Of a stretch of DNA of 31,970 bases, positions 6,399 to 11,139 are shown piece after piece. A model generated the notes under the pieces. That model searched no databases and was not told the DNA's origin. It saw nothing but the letters and a program-made list of their open reading frames with translations. The stretch comes from a virus. The DNA lies in the IMG/VR virus record IMGVR_UViG_3300048017_000130, positions 1 to 31,970 of that record; one strand, 5' to 3'. The position numbers were made by a program, and so were the translations under genes. Every line of letters starts with the position of its first letter. Position 1 is the stretch's first letter.

Positions 6399-6581
6399 AT
6401 GTCAGATGGAGGCAAAGGCTCAAAGCCTAGACCCTTAAGCGTATCAGACCAAGAGTACGCAGATCGTTGGAACGCAATCTTTGGTAAAGATTCGGAAACA
6501 GATAAAATTACCCGTAACAACGCCGAAACTCAAGAAGTACAAAACTTTGAAGTTGACTCAAGCGGTAAAAGTTTGTTATAA
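6399..6581 (+). CDS. Small conserved phage protein (GGKGSKPRP type)
   Basis: A 60-residue protein starting MSDGGKGSKPRPLSVSDQ and continuing EYADRWNAIFGKD. Small proteins with a GGKGSxxRP(F/L)SV...YxxRWDxIFG layout are widespread in unrelated phages, function unknown. The ATG at 6399 follows TTGGAGAAACAA. The C-terminal third is polar and probably disordered. Its last codons overlap the -35/-10 region of the tRNA promoter. Confidence 0.78.
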   Translation: MSDGGKGSKPRPLSVSDQEYADRWNAIFGKDSETDKITRNNAETQEVQNFEVDSSGKSLL

Positions 6582-6582
6582 T
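6553..6582 (+). promoter_or_regulatory. Promoter of the tRNA cluster
   Basis: TTGACT (6553-6558), 18-bp spacer, TATAAT (6577-6582). It is embedded in the last codons of the small gene at 6399-6581 and would start transcription just before tRNA-Leu at 6595. Confidence 0.68.
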
Positions 6583-6594
6583 ACTTATTATGCG

Positions 6595-6678
6595 GCGAGT
6601 ATGGGGGAATTGGTAGACCCAGAAGACTTAAAATCTTCCGCGTAATGCGTATCGGTTCGACTCCGATTACTCGTACCA
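6595..6678 (+). tRNA. tRNA-Leu (TAA)
   Basis: Acceptor GCGAGTA pairs with TACTCGT (one G-T pair). Anticodon arm GAAGA-CTTAAAA-TCTTC gives anticodon TAA. A long variable arm (CGCGTAATGCGT) marks a class II tRNA, fitting Leu. T arm is ATCGG-TTCGACT-CCGAT; discriminator A and CCA are encoded. Confidence 0.95.
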
Positions 6679-6711
6679 ATTTAAAATGCAAGCACCTAAT
6701 GGCTATAACAT

Positions 6712-6770
6712 AGTGCAGAGTTACAACATTAATAGTATGTAACACAGCAGGTTTGATTCCTGCACACACT
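6712..6770 (+). other. tRNA-like remnant (T arm without full cloverleaf)
   Basis: A perfect T-type arm GCAGG-TTTGATT-CCTGC (6747-6763) follows a 6-bp stem GTTACA/TGTAAC (6720-6725, 6738-6743). The set is enclosed by AGTG (6712-6715) and CACT (6767-6770). The last 3 nt overlap the 5' end of tRNA-Glu. No credible D plus anticodon arm pair can be drawn, so it is not a normal tRNA: either a decayed gene or an armless mimic. Confidence 0.35.
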
Positions 6771-6843
6771 CGGTTCATCTAGAGGCCTAGGATACCGCCC
6801 TTTCACGGCGAGCACACGAGTTCGAATCTCGTACCGAGTACCA
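6768..6843 (+). tRNA. tRNA-Glu (TTC)
   Basis: Acceptor ACTCGGT pairs perfectly with ACCGAGT. Anticodon arm CCGCC-CTTTCAC-GGCGA reads TTC. T arm ACGAG-TTCGAAT-CTCGT. Discriminator A and encoded CCA end at 6843; the ACCA also forms the first bases of the next element's closing stem. Confidence 0.95.
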
Positions 6844-6942
6844 TTTTTAGTAGCGAATTCATTGGCTATTGCATGTAGGTGTTATTCTCCTCCCTGACAC
6901 CGAGGCAACCTGGAGATTGCGACCAGGCGCTACTAAAATGGT
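6840..6942 (+). ncRNA. Candidate structured RNA module A
   Basis: The outer stem pairs 6840-6855 (ACCATTTTTAGTAGCG) with 6928-6942 (CGCTACTAAAATGGT): 15 bp with one bulged T. Inside are two hairpins, GGTGT/ACACC with a loop holding ATTCTCCTCCC, and CCTGG/CCAGG with loop AGATTGCGA, forming a multi-branch junction. No TTCRA loop or anticodon arm is present, so it is not a tRNA. It contains no reading frame of note. The first strand begins at the discriminator base of tRNA-Glu. RNA function is inferred from structure only. Confidence 0.6.
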
Positions 6943-7027
6943 AATATATTTAAGTAACTTGGAGTGGCCAGCGGGACACTCCAGTAATTAAGGGCTCTGT
7001 CGCAGTAACAAGTTACTTAAATATATT
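6943..7027 (+). ncRNA. Candidate structured RNA module B (19-bp closing stem)
   Basis: The arms 6943-6961 and 7009-7027 are perfect 19-nt complements (AATATATTTAAGTAACTTG on the left). They begin on the base after module A ends. The 47-nt interior contains GGAGTG/CACTCC and a small CTG-TCG-CAG hairpin; the first overlaps the inner end of the closing stem by one base. A perfect 19-bp stem in non-coding DNA is far beyond chance. No T-run follows, so it is not a terminator. Confidence 0.62.
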
Positions 7028-7111
7028 TATTTAGGTAGGGAAAGTAAACGGAGAATGGGCAAGCAAGCGTACTCTAAGCGCGAGCCAGATACCTCACCGG
7101 CCTAAATAAAT
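7025..7111 (+). ncRNA. Candidate structured RNA module C
   Basis: ATTTATTTAGG (7025-7035) pairs with CCTAAATAAAT (7101-7111), an 11-bp closing stem. Its first 3 nt are shared with the right arm of module B, so the two stems cannot both form fully. The interior is purine-rich (GGGAAAG, GGAGAATGGG) with only short internal pairings. GGAGAAT (7050-7056) is complementary to a loop of module A. tRNA-His begins 10 nt after the module. Confidence 0.5.
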
Positions 7112-7121
7112 TACAGAATAT

Positions 7122-7196
7122 GCAGCGTTTAGTGTAGTGGGAGCACACGAATCTGTGAAATTCGTAGATATGGATCGAAACCATAACGTCTGCCCA
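7122..7196 (+). tRNA. tRNA-His (GTG)
   Basis: Anticodon arm CGAAT-CTGTGAA-ATTCG reads GTG. G7122 can act as the extra G-1 opposite C73, as expected for His. The acceptor pairs fully only if one T on the 3' strand is bulged (or T pairing is shifted). The T loop is ATCGAAA, with A instead of T at position 54. CCA is encoded at 7194-7196. Confidence 0.85.
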
Positions 7197-7201
7197 AATT
7201 T

Positions 7202-7276
7202 GGTCTTAAAGTGTTTACGGACGCACACAGCACTGTCACTGCTGTAGATGGGGATCGTTACCCCATAAGACCGCCA
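7202..7276 (+). tRNA. tRNA-Asp (GTC)
   Basis: Acceptor GGTCTTA pairs perfectly with TAAGACC; discriminator G and CCA (7274-7276) are encoded. Anticodon arm CAGCA-CTGTCAC-TGCTG reads GTC. T arm TGGGG-ATCGTTA-CCCCA has an unusual loop lacking both T54 and A58. Confidence 0.9.
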
Positions 7277-7392
7277 GAACCTGCCTTAGGTCCGTTAGAT
7301 GCAAACGGTTATGACAAGGGTTGTTCCTGTCGGGCGTCCGTGAGATTTCACTGCCACACGTTAGTTGGCGCTGGATAAAGTAACCAGCTTAT
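7277..7392 (+). other. Structured spacer E between tRNA-Asp and tRNA-Asn
   Basis: This 116-nt gap is much longer than the 2-3 nt gaps between the following tRNAs. It has no reading frame of note but several hairpins: CCGTT-AGATGCA-AACGG, GAC(A)AGG-GTTGTT-CCTGTC, GTGA-GATT-TCAC, and GCTGG-ATAAAGTAA-CCAGC near its end. No long closing stem is seen. It may be a further RNA element or a processed spacer. Confidence 0.4.
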
Positions 7393-7467
7393 TCCAAAGT
7401 AGCACAGCGGTAGTGCAGTTGACTGTTAATCAATTGGTCGTAGGTTCGATCCCTGCCTTTGGAGCCA
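7393..7467 (+). tRNA. tRNA-Asn (GTT)
   Basis: Acceptor TCCAAAG pairs with CTTTGGA; discriminator G and CCA encoded. Anticodon arm around GACTGTTAATC reads GTT. T loop TTCGATC is standard. D arm AGCACAGCGGTAGTGC is well formed. Confidence 0.95.
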
Positions 7468-7469
7468 GT

Positions 7470-7545
7470 AGGGGATTCGCCAAGTTGGTAAGGCTGTGGA
7501 TTTTGATTCCACCATGCGGTAGTTCGAGTCTATCATCCCCTGCCA
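7470..7545 (+). tRNA. tRNA-Gln (TTG)
   Basis: Acceptor AGGGGAT pairs perfectly with ATCCCCT; discriminator G and CCA encoded. Anticodon arm GTGGA-TTTTGAT-TCCAC reads TTG. T arm GGTAG-TTCGAGT-CTATC. Two nt after tRNA-Asn. Confidence 0.95.
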
Positions 7546-7547
7546 TT

Positions 7548-7622
7548 GCCCGATTAGCTCAGAGGTAGAGCACTCGCCTTGTAAGCGATAGGTCGTCAGT
7601 TCGATTCCGACATTGGGCACCA
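7548..7622 (+). tRNA. tRNA-Thr (TGT)
   Basis: Acceptor GCCCGAT pairs with ATTGGGC (one G-T). Anticodon loop CTTGTAA reads TGT. D arm TAGCTCAGAGGTAGAGC and T arm GTCAG-TTCGATT-CCGAC are canonical. ACCA ends at 7622 and is also the first strand of module D. Confidence 0.95.
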
Positions 7623-7725
7623 TATTTTAGCACTATCAAACCTTAACTGCACGGTGATACCTAGTTTGCTAGCGGCGAACGGGTCTGGTAAGAAGCCCTG
7701 GTATCAGATAGTGCTAAAATATGGT
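7619..7725 (+). ncRNA. Candidate structured RNA module D (19-bp closing stem)
   Basis: 7619-7637 (ACCATATTTTAGCACTATC) and 7707-7725 are perfect complements. Inside, TGATACC pairs with GGTATCA (7 bp), which encloses two hairpins, GTTTGC-TAGCG-GCGAAC and GGG...CCC. The arrangement (long outer stem, second stem, branched core) resembles module A, and both begin in the ACCA of a tRNA. It ends 21 bp before the ClpP-like gene, so it could also act as that gene's leader. Confidence 0.62.
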
Positions 7726-7746
7726 TATTATTTACAGAAAGCACAA

Positions 7747-8331
7747 ATGACAGACGAAACCAAAATCACACTAGGTAAGCAGTATTTTACTAAGAATACA
7801 GGAAGCGTATACGAGTTTTATTTGTCAGGCGAAATTGAAGAAGCCAGTGAGTATTGTGATTGGTTTGATACTATTCGCAATGCTAGATCAACTGACACAG
7901 TTAAAATTTACATTAATAGTTGCGGAGGCGATTTATATACGGCTCTGCAGTTTTTGCGTGTGTTATCAGAAACTGATGCTCATGTAATCACAAGTGTAGA
8001 AGGTGCTTGTATGAGTGCTGCTACAATGATCTTTTTACACGGTGATGAGTTTGAAGTAACACCACACTCATTGTTTATGTTCCACAACTATTCAGCAGGT
8101 GTGTTTGGTAAAGGTGGCGAGATGTTTGACCAATTACAGTTTGAACGTGCTTGGTCAGAAAACTTCTTGCGTGAAGTATATCATGACTTCTTAACACCTG
8201 AAGAAATCAAGTCAATGTTAGACAACAAAGACATTTGGATGACTTCACAACAAGTATTGGCACGAATTGATTTGGTGTTGGCTAAAATGGCTGCGCTACA
8301 AGAACTGGAAACCGAGAAAGAAAATGGCTAA
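7747..8331 (+). CDS. ClpP-like serine protease subunit
   Basis: A 194-residue protein of normal ClpP length. It shows INSCGGD (56-62, oxyanion strand), the nucleophile region EGACMSAATM (85-94, Ser90) and the His region LFMFHNYSAG (109-118, His113); NKDIW near residue 168 could supply the third residue. ClpP forms a barrel-shaped protease fed by a ClpX/ClpA unfoldase; no unfoldase gene is visible, so it may use a host one, or process virion proteins as head-maturation ClpP homologues do. The ATG at 7747 is preferred: an in-frame upstream start would lie inside RNA module D. The ribosome binding site (AGAAAG) is weak. Confidence 0.85.
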   Translation: MTDETKITLGKQYFTKNTGSVYEFYLSGEIEEASEYCDWFDTIRNARSTDTVKIYINSCGGDLYTALQFLRVLSETDAHVITSVEGACMSAATMIFLHGDEFEVTPHSLFMFHNYSAGVFGKGGEMFDQLQFERAWSENFLREVYHDFLTPEEIKSMLDNKDIWMTSQQVLARIDLVLAKMAALQELETEKENG

Positions 8332-8584
8332 AACATTTGGTAGTTTAAAATCAAACAAATTAGATATGATGGATAAACTCACAGTTGGCAAGTTTGCTGG
8401 CTGTAGAGTTTGTGATATTATTGCGGATGATTTTGAGTACCTTATATGGCTAAACAAAAACGGCTATGCTAACTTTACAACTCCTGTGCTAACAGACTTG
8501 CTAGCACGTGCAGGATTTAAAGAAGCTGAAGAATATTATCAAAACGAGATTGCTCCTTGGAAAGACACAGATGTCCCTTTTTGA
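8324..8584 (+). CDS. DUF3820-like small protein
   Basis: An 86-residue protein. The core TVGKFAGCRVCDIIADDFEYLIWL (in outline: GKFxG..V.DI..D..YL.WL) resembles the DUF3820 / exonuclease-X C-terminal-type domain found alone in phages and appended to DNA exonucleases. The family is thought to touch nucleic acid, but no activity is established. It starts 8 nt before the stop of the ClpP-like gene, so the two are coupled. C-terminus is acidic/aromatic. Confidence 0.72.
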   Translation: MAKTFGSLKSNKLDMMDKLTVGKFAGCRVCDIIADDFEYLIWLNKNGYANFTTPVLTDLLARAGFKEAEEYYQNEIAPWKDTDVPF

Positions 8585-8675
8585 TTATTCAGCACCTAGC
8601 TTGCTAGAGGTCTTAGTATGGTCGGTAAACGAACACGGGTTCGTTGAAGTAAATCTATTAGACCTAGAACTATAA
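8571..8675 (+). CDS. Very small hypothetical protein ending at tRNA-Gly
   Basis: A 34-residue frame starting MSLFDYSAPSLLEVLVW and ending in acidic leucine-rich residues. It starts inside the previous gene (14 nt overlap) and its TAA (8673-8675) abuts the first base of tRNA-Gly. The exact fit between two features supports it being real, but the ribosome binding site is weak and no family is recognised. Confidence 0.45.
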   Translation: MSLFDYSAPSLLEVLVWSVNEHGFVEVNLLDLEL

Positions 8676-8749
8676 GCGGAATTGGTATAGGGGTTGTGCC
8701 CTAGTCTTCCAAACTAGAGAGACCAGTTCGAGCCTGGTATTCCGCTCCA
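8676..8749 (+). tRNA. tRNA-Gly (TCC)
   Basis: Acceptor GCGGAAT pairs perfectly with ATTCCGC; discriminator T and CCA encoded. Anticodon arm CTAGT-CTTCCAA-ACTAG reads TCC. T arm ACCAG-TTCGAGC-CTGGT. Confidence 0.95.
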
Positions 8750-8766
8750 CACATCACAGGATACTT

Positions 8767-9054
8767 ATGCAACCAAAAGACACAGTTCAAACAATTTATT
8801 TCAAAGGCTTCACAAACACAAACTGTGAATTCTTGCCTTGTCATAAAAATGTTAAAAAAGAATTTAACTGCTTGTTTTGCTATTGCCCACTAATTGCATA
8901 CGAGTGCCCTGGAAATTATCTAGTATACCAAGACAAACACGGCAACAATCGCAAAGATTGTTCTCAGTGTGTGTTACCGCATAACGGCTACGAAACTTCG
9001 TGGAAAATAATGCAGCGTGAGCTAGAGAACCCTAAGCCGTGGCAGGGTAGTTAA
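8767..9054 (+). CDS. Cysteine-rich small-domain protein (PF04071-like)
   Basis: A 95-residue protein with eight Cys arranged as C-x4-CH, then FNCLFCYCPL, a further Cys, and KDCSQCVLPH. This is the pattern of the 'Cys-rich small domain' (COG2158), a putative metal-binding fold that in bacteria is often fused to or near cobalamin genes. Residues 1-20 form a short leader. The gene sits between two tRNAs with an ATCACAGGATACTT leader. Here it may be loosely linked to the B12-dependent reductase at the end of the window, but that is a guess. Confidence 0.78.
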   Translation: MQPKDTVQTIYFKGFTNTNCEFLPCHKNVKKEFNCLFCYCPLIAYECPGNYLVYQDKHGNNRKDCSQCVLPHNGYETSWKIMQRELENPKPWQGS

Positions 9055-9067
9055 TTTGAAGAGTTTC

Positions 9068-9143
<76 letters not shown>

Positions 9144-9164
9144 ACACACAACACAAGGAAATTT

Positions 9165-10058
9165 ATGACAACAACAATTACTATCAAAGATAAAGCAGTA
9201 AATACTACTTATCAAAATGTAACTGGTATTACTGGCGGTTCTGGTGACGGAGCTACCTTTGATGTAACAAAAACCGAAGGCGTATACTCAGTAGTCCTAG
9301 ACTCTGTTGCCGCTAGTGCAGGCACAGGCTATGTTGCTGGTGATACTATTACACTAGCAGGTACTGCTTTGGGCGGTACAAATGCTAATAATCTTATTAT
9401 TACTGTAGGCACTGTTGGCGCTGCAGGAAAAGTAGCTACCTTTGGCGTAGTAGGAACTGGTCGCGTTGGCGATGGTACAGTCGATGTTCAAGTTGATGTT
9501 ACTGGCACAGCAGGCGTAGACACTTATGTGGTTCCTGGCAAAAGCACAGAGTTCACAACAACCAAAACCGCTGACAATATTGGCTTAGCAAGTACTTTGG
9601 CAACCAATGTCACATATACTTTAGCTGACCATGAGCGTGTGGTGTTCTCAGACAAAGCCATTGCTTATGATGCCGCAGGTCGTGCAGGCGATGTATACGC
9701 ATTGTTAGCCGCAGCTTTGGGCGTTAGCGATGTTACTAAAGCATACACGGGTATTGGTATCCATTTGGCTGATGCTGGCTGGACTAATAAAGAACTGGCT
9801 ACTGCATTGTTGGCTACAGACACCTACAAAACAGACGCTGGTGGTGTAAGTGACGAAACTTTTATCAAGCACGTTTATAAAAACGTCATGGGTACAGATG
9901 CTACATTAGCAGACGTTACTGGTTTAACAAACTGGATGCATGGCAACAACTACACTCAAGCAGATGTATTAGTGGCTGCAAGCGAATTAGCTAGTTTTGA
10001 AACAGCTATTGGCTTGGTTGGCTTGGCAACAACAGGCATCGAATATACAGCAGTTTAA
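9165..10058 (+). CDS. Beta-repeat protein with C-terminal DUF4214-like domain
   Basis: A 297-residue, Thr/Ala/Gly/Val-rich protein with no Cys. Residues 10-110 hold a beta region with GSGDGATFDV, GTGYVAGDTITLAG and GGTNANNLIITV, a pattern seen in phage virion adhesins. The C-terminal 100 residues show FIKHVYKNVMG..., GLTNWMHG and ADVLVAASELASFE, matching the DUF4214 layout associated with secreted or surface proteins. It probably acts as a virion decoration or secreted binding protein. The chosen ATG has ACACAAGGAAAT upstream. Structural-type genes are unexpected beside tRNAs and rubrerythrin. Confidence 0.72.
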   Translation: MTTTITIKDKAVNTTYQNVTGITGGSGDGATFDVTKTEGVYSVVLDSVAASAGTGYVAGDTITLAGTALGGTNANNLIITVGTVGAAGKVATFGVVGTGRVGDGTVDVQVDVTGTAGVDTYVVPGKSTEFTTTKTADNIGLASTLATNVTYTLADHERVVFSDKAIAYDAAGRAGDVYALLAAALGVSDVTKAYTGIGIHLADAGWTNKELATALLATDTYKTDAGGVSDETFIKHVYKNVMGTDATLADVTGLTNWMHGNNYTQADVLVAASELASFETAIGLVGLATTGIEYTAV

Positions 10059-10060
10059 TT

Positions 10061-10510
10061 ATGTCAATTACATTACAGAATTTGGAAAGTGCCTTGGCTG
10101 GTGAGTCAATGGCACATATCAAGTATCGTTACTTTGCTAAACTGGCTCGTGCTGAAGGCTTTGACGAGATTGCCGATCACTTCGAGCATACAGCTAACCA
10201 AGAAATCTTACACGCTTGGGGACACTTAGAATTGCTGATTGGCAAGCCAGACACTAAAAAGTGTTTGGAACTTGCTATCGAAGGCGAAACATACGAGTTC
10301 ACCACAATGTACCCTCAGTTTGAGCGTCAAGCCAACGCTGAGAATAATATTGAATCTGTTAAAGAGTTTCAAGAACAAGGTCGCGAGTCGCAAGAACACG
10401 CACAACAGTTTAAGAAAGTCTTAGAATTAGCACAAAAGCGTTTTGCAGCTCTTGCAGGAGTTGAAAAGCGTCATGCACAAGCATATCAACAGAAATTGGA
10501 GAGTTTATAA
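10061..10510 (+). CDS. Rubrerythrin-type diiron protein (no rubredoxin domain)
   Basis: A 149-residue four-helix ferritin-like protein. The helix motifs are ESMAHIKYRYFAKLA (15-29), ANQEILHAWGHLELL (45-59, the ExxH pair E48/H51) and a second half with GETYEFTTMYPQFE (75-88). Rubrerythrin uses a diiron site to reduce peroxide. The usual C-terminal rubredoxin domain is missing and is supplied by the next gene, whose ATG overlaps this stop region (ATAATG). In a phage it may protect DNA synthesis and the oxygen-sensitive radical enzyme from oxidants; that role is inference. Confidence 0.88.
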   Translation: MSITLQNLESALAGESMAHIKYRYFAKLARAEGFDEIADHFEHTANQEILHAWGHLELLIGKPDTKKCLELAIEGETYEFTTMYPQFERQANAENNIESVKEFQEQGRESQEHAQQFKKVLELAQKRFAALAGVEKRHAQAYQQKLESL

Positions 10511-10641
10511 TGCCAGAACGAATTTATGTATGTGTAGTATGCGGACACCAGTTATCAGAAGCAGACTGGCTGAGTCTTCCTGACGAAGTTAACTGCCCTG
10601 AGTGTGGGGTAAGTAAACATGATTATGTTTTAATGGAGTAA
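10510..10641 (+). CDS. Short rubredoxin-like protein
   Basis: A 43-residue protein starting MPERIYVCVVCGH and ending in CPECGVSKHDY. C8-x2-C11 and C29-x2-C32 form a typical FeS4 rubredoxin knuckle pair; the domain is about 10 residues shorter than a standard rubredoxin and matches the minimal rubredoxin domain of rubrerythrins. Its ATG overlaps the stop codon of the diiron gene by 1 nt, so it most likely passes electrons to that protein as a detached domain. Confidence 0.82.
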   Translation: MPERIYVCVVCGHQLSEADWLSLPDEVNCPECGVSKHDYVLME

Positions 10642-10644
10642 GTT

Positions 10645-10956
10645 ATGTCCGAATACTTGAAGCAAGCACAAATGTATATTAACGCTTTAGATGATGTTAT
10701 CAAAGCGGCAAAAGTCAAACGTGGAGACAGTGTTAGCTGGAACAGCAGCGGAGGCACTGCACGCGGTAAAGTAACAAAAGTAATTACCAGTGGCGAAGAA
10801 AAAGTGCCAGGTAGTAGCTTTACTATCACAGGTACTGAAGAAGATCCAGGTGCATTGATTCGAGTATATCGACCTAACGCAGATGGTAAGTATGAAGCCA
10901 CAGATACAATTGTAGGACATAAAGTATCTACACTTAGAAAAATATCTCCGCTGTGA
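10645..10956 (+). CDS. DUF2945 / HVA1 Tudor-like domain protein
   Basis: A 103-residue protein. Residues 1-24 form a helix; from residue 25 the RGDSVSWNSSGGTARGKVTKV stretch and a later GHKVSTLRKI end match the small Tudor-like barrel of DUF2945 ('GDxVxWNSxxGxxxGxV ... HKxxxLxKL'). The central loop (about residues 49-85) is longer than usual. Such domains are probably protein or nucleic-acid interaction modules. It follows rubredoxin by 3 nt and ends with a GTGA overlap into a tiny frame. Confidence 0.75.
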   Translation: MSEYLKQAQMYINALDDVIKAAKVKRGDSVSWNSSGGTARGKVTKVITSGEEKVPGSSFTITGTEEDPGALIRVYRPNADGKYEATDTIVGHKVSTLRKISPL

Positions 10957-11045
10957 GATTCGTACCAGACCCAATCTTTCACAATCCTAATCGTAGGTTT
11001 GTACCAGATCCAATCTTACATCCAAAACAACTAACCCAGCGCTAA
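10953..11045 (+). CDS. Possible 30-residue peptide with internal repeat
   Basis: A GTG-started frame overlaps the preceding stop as GTGA. The translated peptide contains two copies of a nine-residue unit, RFVPDPIFH and RFVPDPILH, separated by NPNR. The DNA repeats diverge at third positions (GACCCA/GATCCA, TTTCAC/TTACAT), as expected if the protein, not the DNA, is conserved. The stop lies inside the terminator hairpin. It may be a short tail once fused to the previous gene. No family known. Confidence 0.4.
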   Translation: MRFVPDPIFHNPNRRFVPDPILHPKQLTQR

Positions 11046-11059
11046 GCTGGGTTTTTTGT
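11033..11059 (+). terminator. Intrinsic terminator
   Basis: AACCCAGC (11033-11040) pairs with GCTGGGTT (11046-11053) around GCTAA, followed by TTTTGTTT. It ends the unit running from the tRNA region to the Tudor-like gene and precedes the 11075 promoter. Confidence 0.88.
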
Positions 11060-11074
11060 TTCTAAAATACCCAC

Positions 11075-11103
11075 TTGAACTATACTACTCATTTTGATAT
11101 AAT
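11075..11103 (+). promoter_or_regulatory. Sigma70-type promoter
   Basis: TTGAAC (11075-11080, context CCACTTGAAC), 17 bp, TATAAT (11098-11103). It follows a terminator directly and serves genes 11140-12122. Confidence 0.8.
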
Positions 11104-11139
11104 ACAAGTTCTGAACAAAACTTTAACACAAGGAAACAC

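Noticed and set aside
7365-7568. 67-codon + frame and a minus-strand frame over 7426-7623
   Set aside because: They cover tRNA-Asn, tRNA-Gln and tRNA-Thr and are by-products of tRNA sequence.
6840-7725. Modules A-D as tRNAs, terminators, group I introns or CRISPR
   Set aside because: No anticodon arm or TTCRA loop, no T-run after the stems, no intron core or homing nuclease, and no repeated spacers. They remain candidate structured RNAs.
7654-7746. N-terminal extension of the ClpP-like protein
   Set aside because: It would be encoded by the interior and right arm of the 19-bp inverted repeat; the ATG at 7747 gives a normal ClpP-like start.
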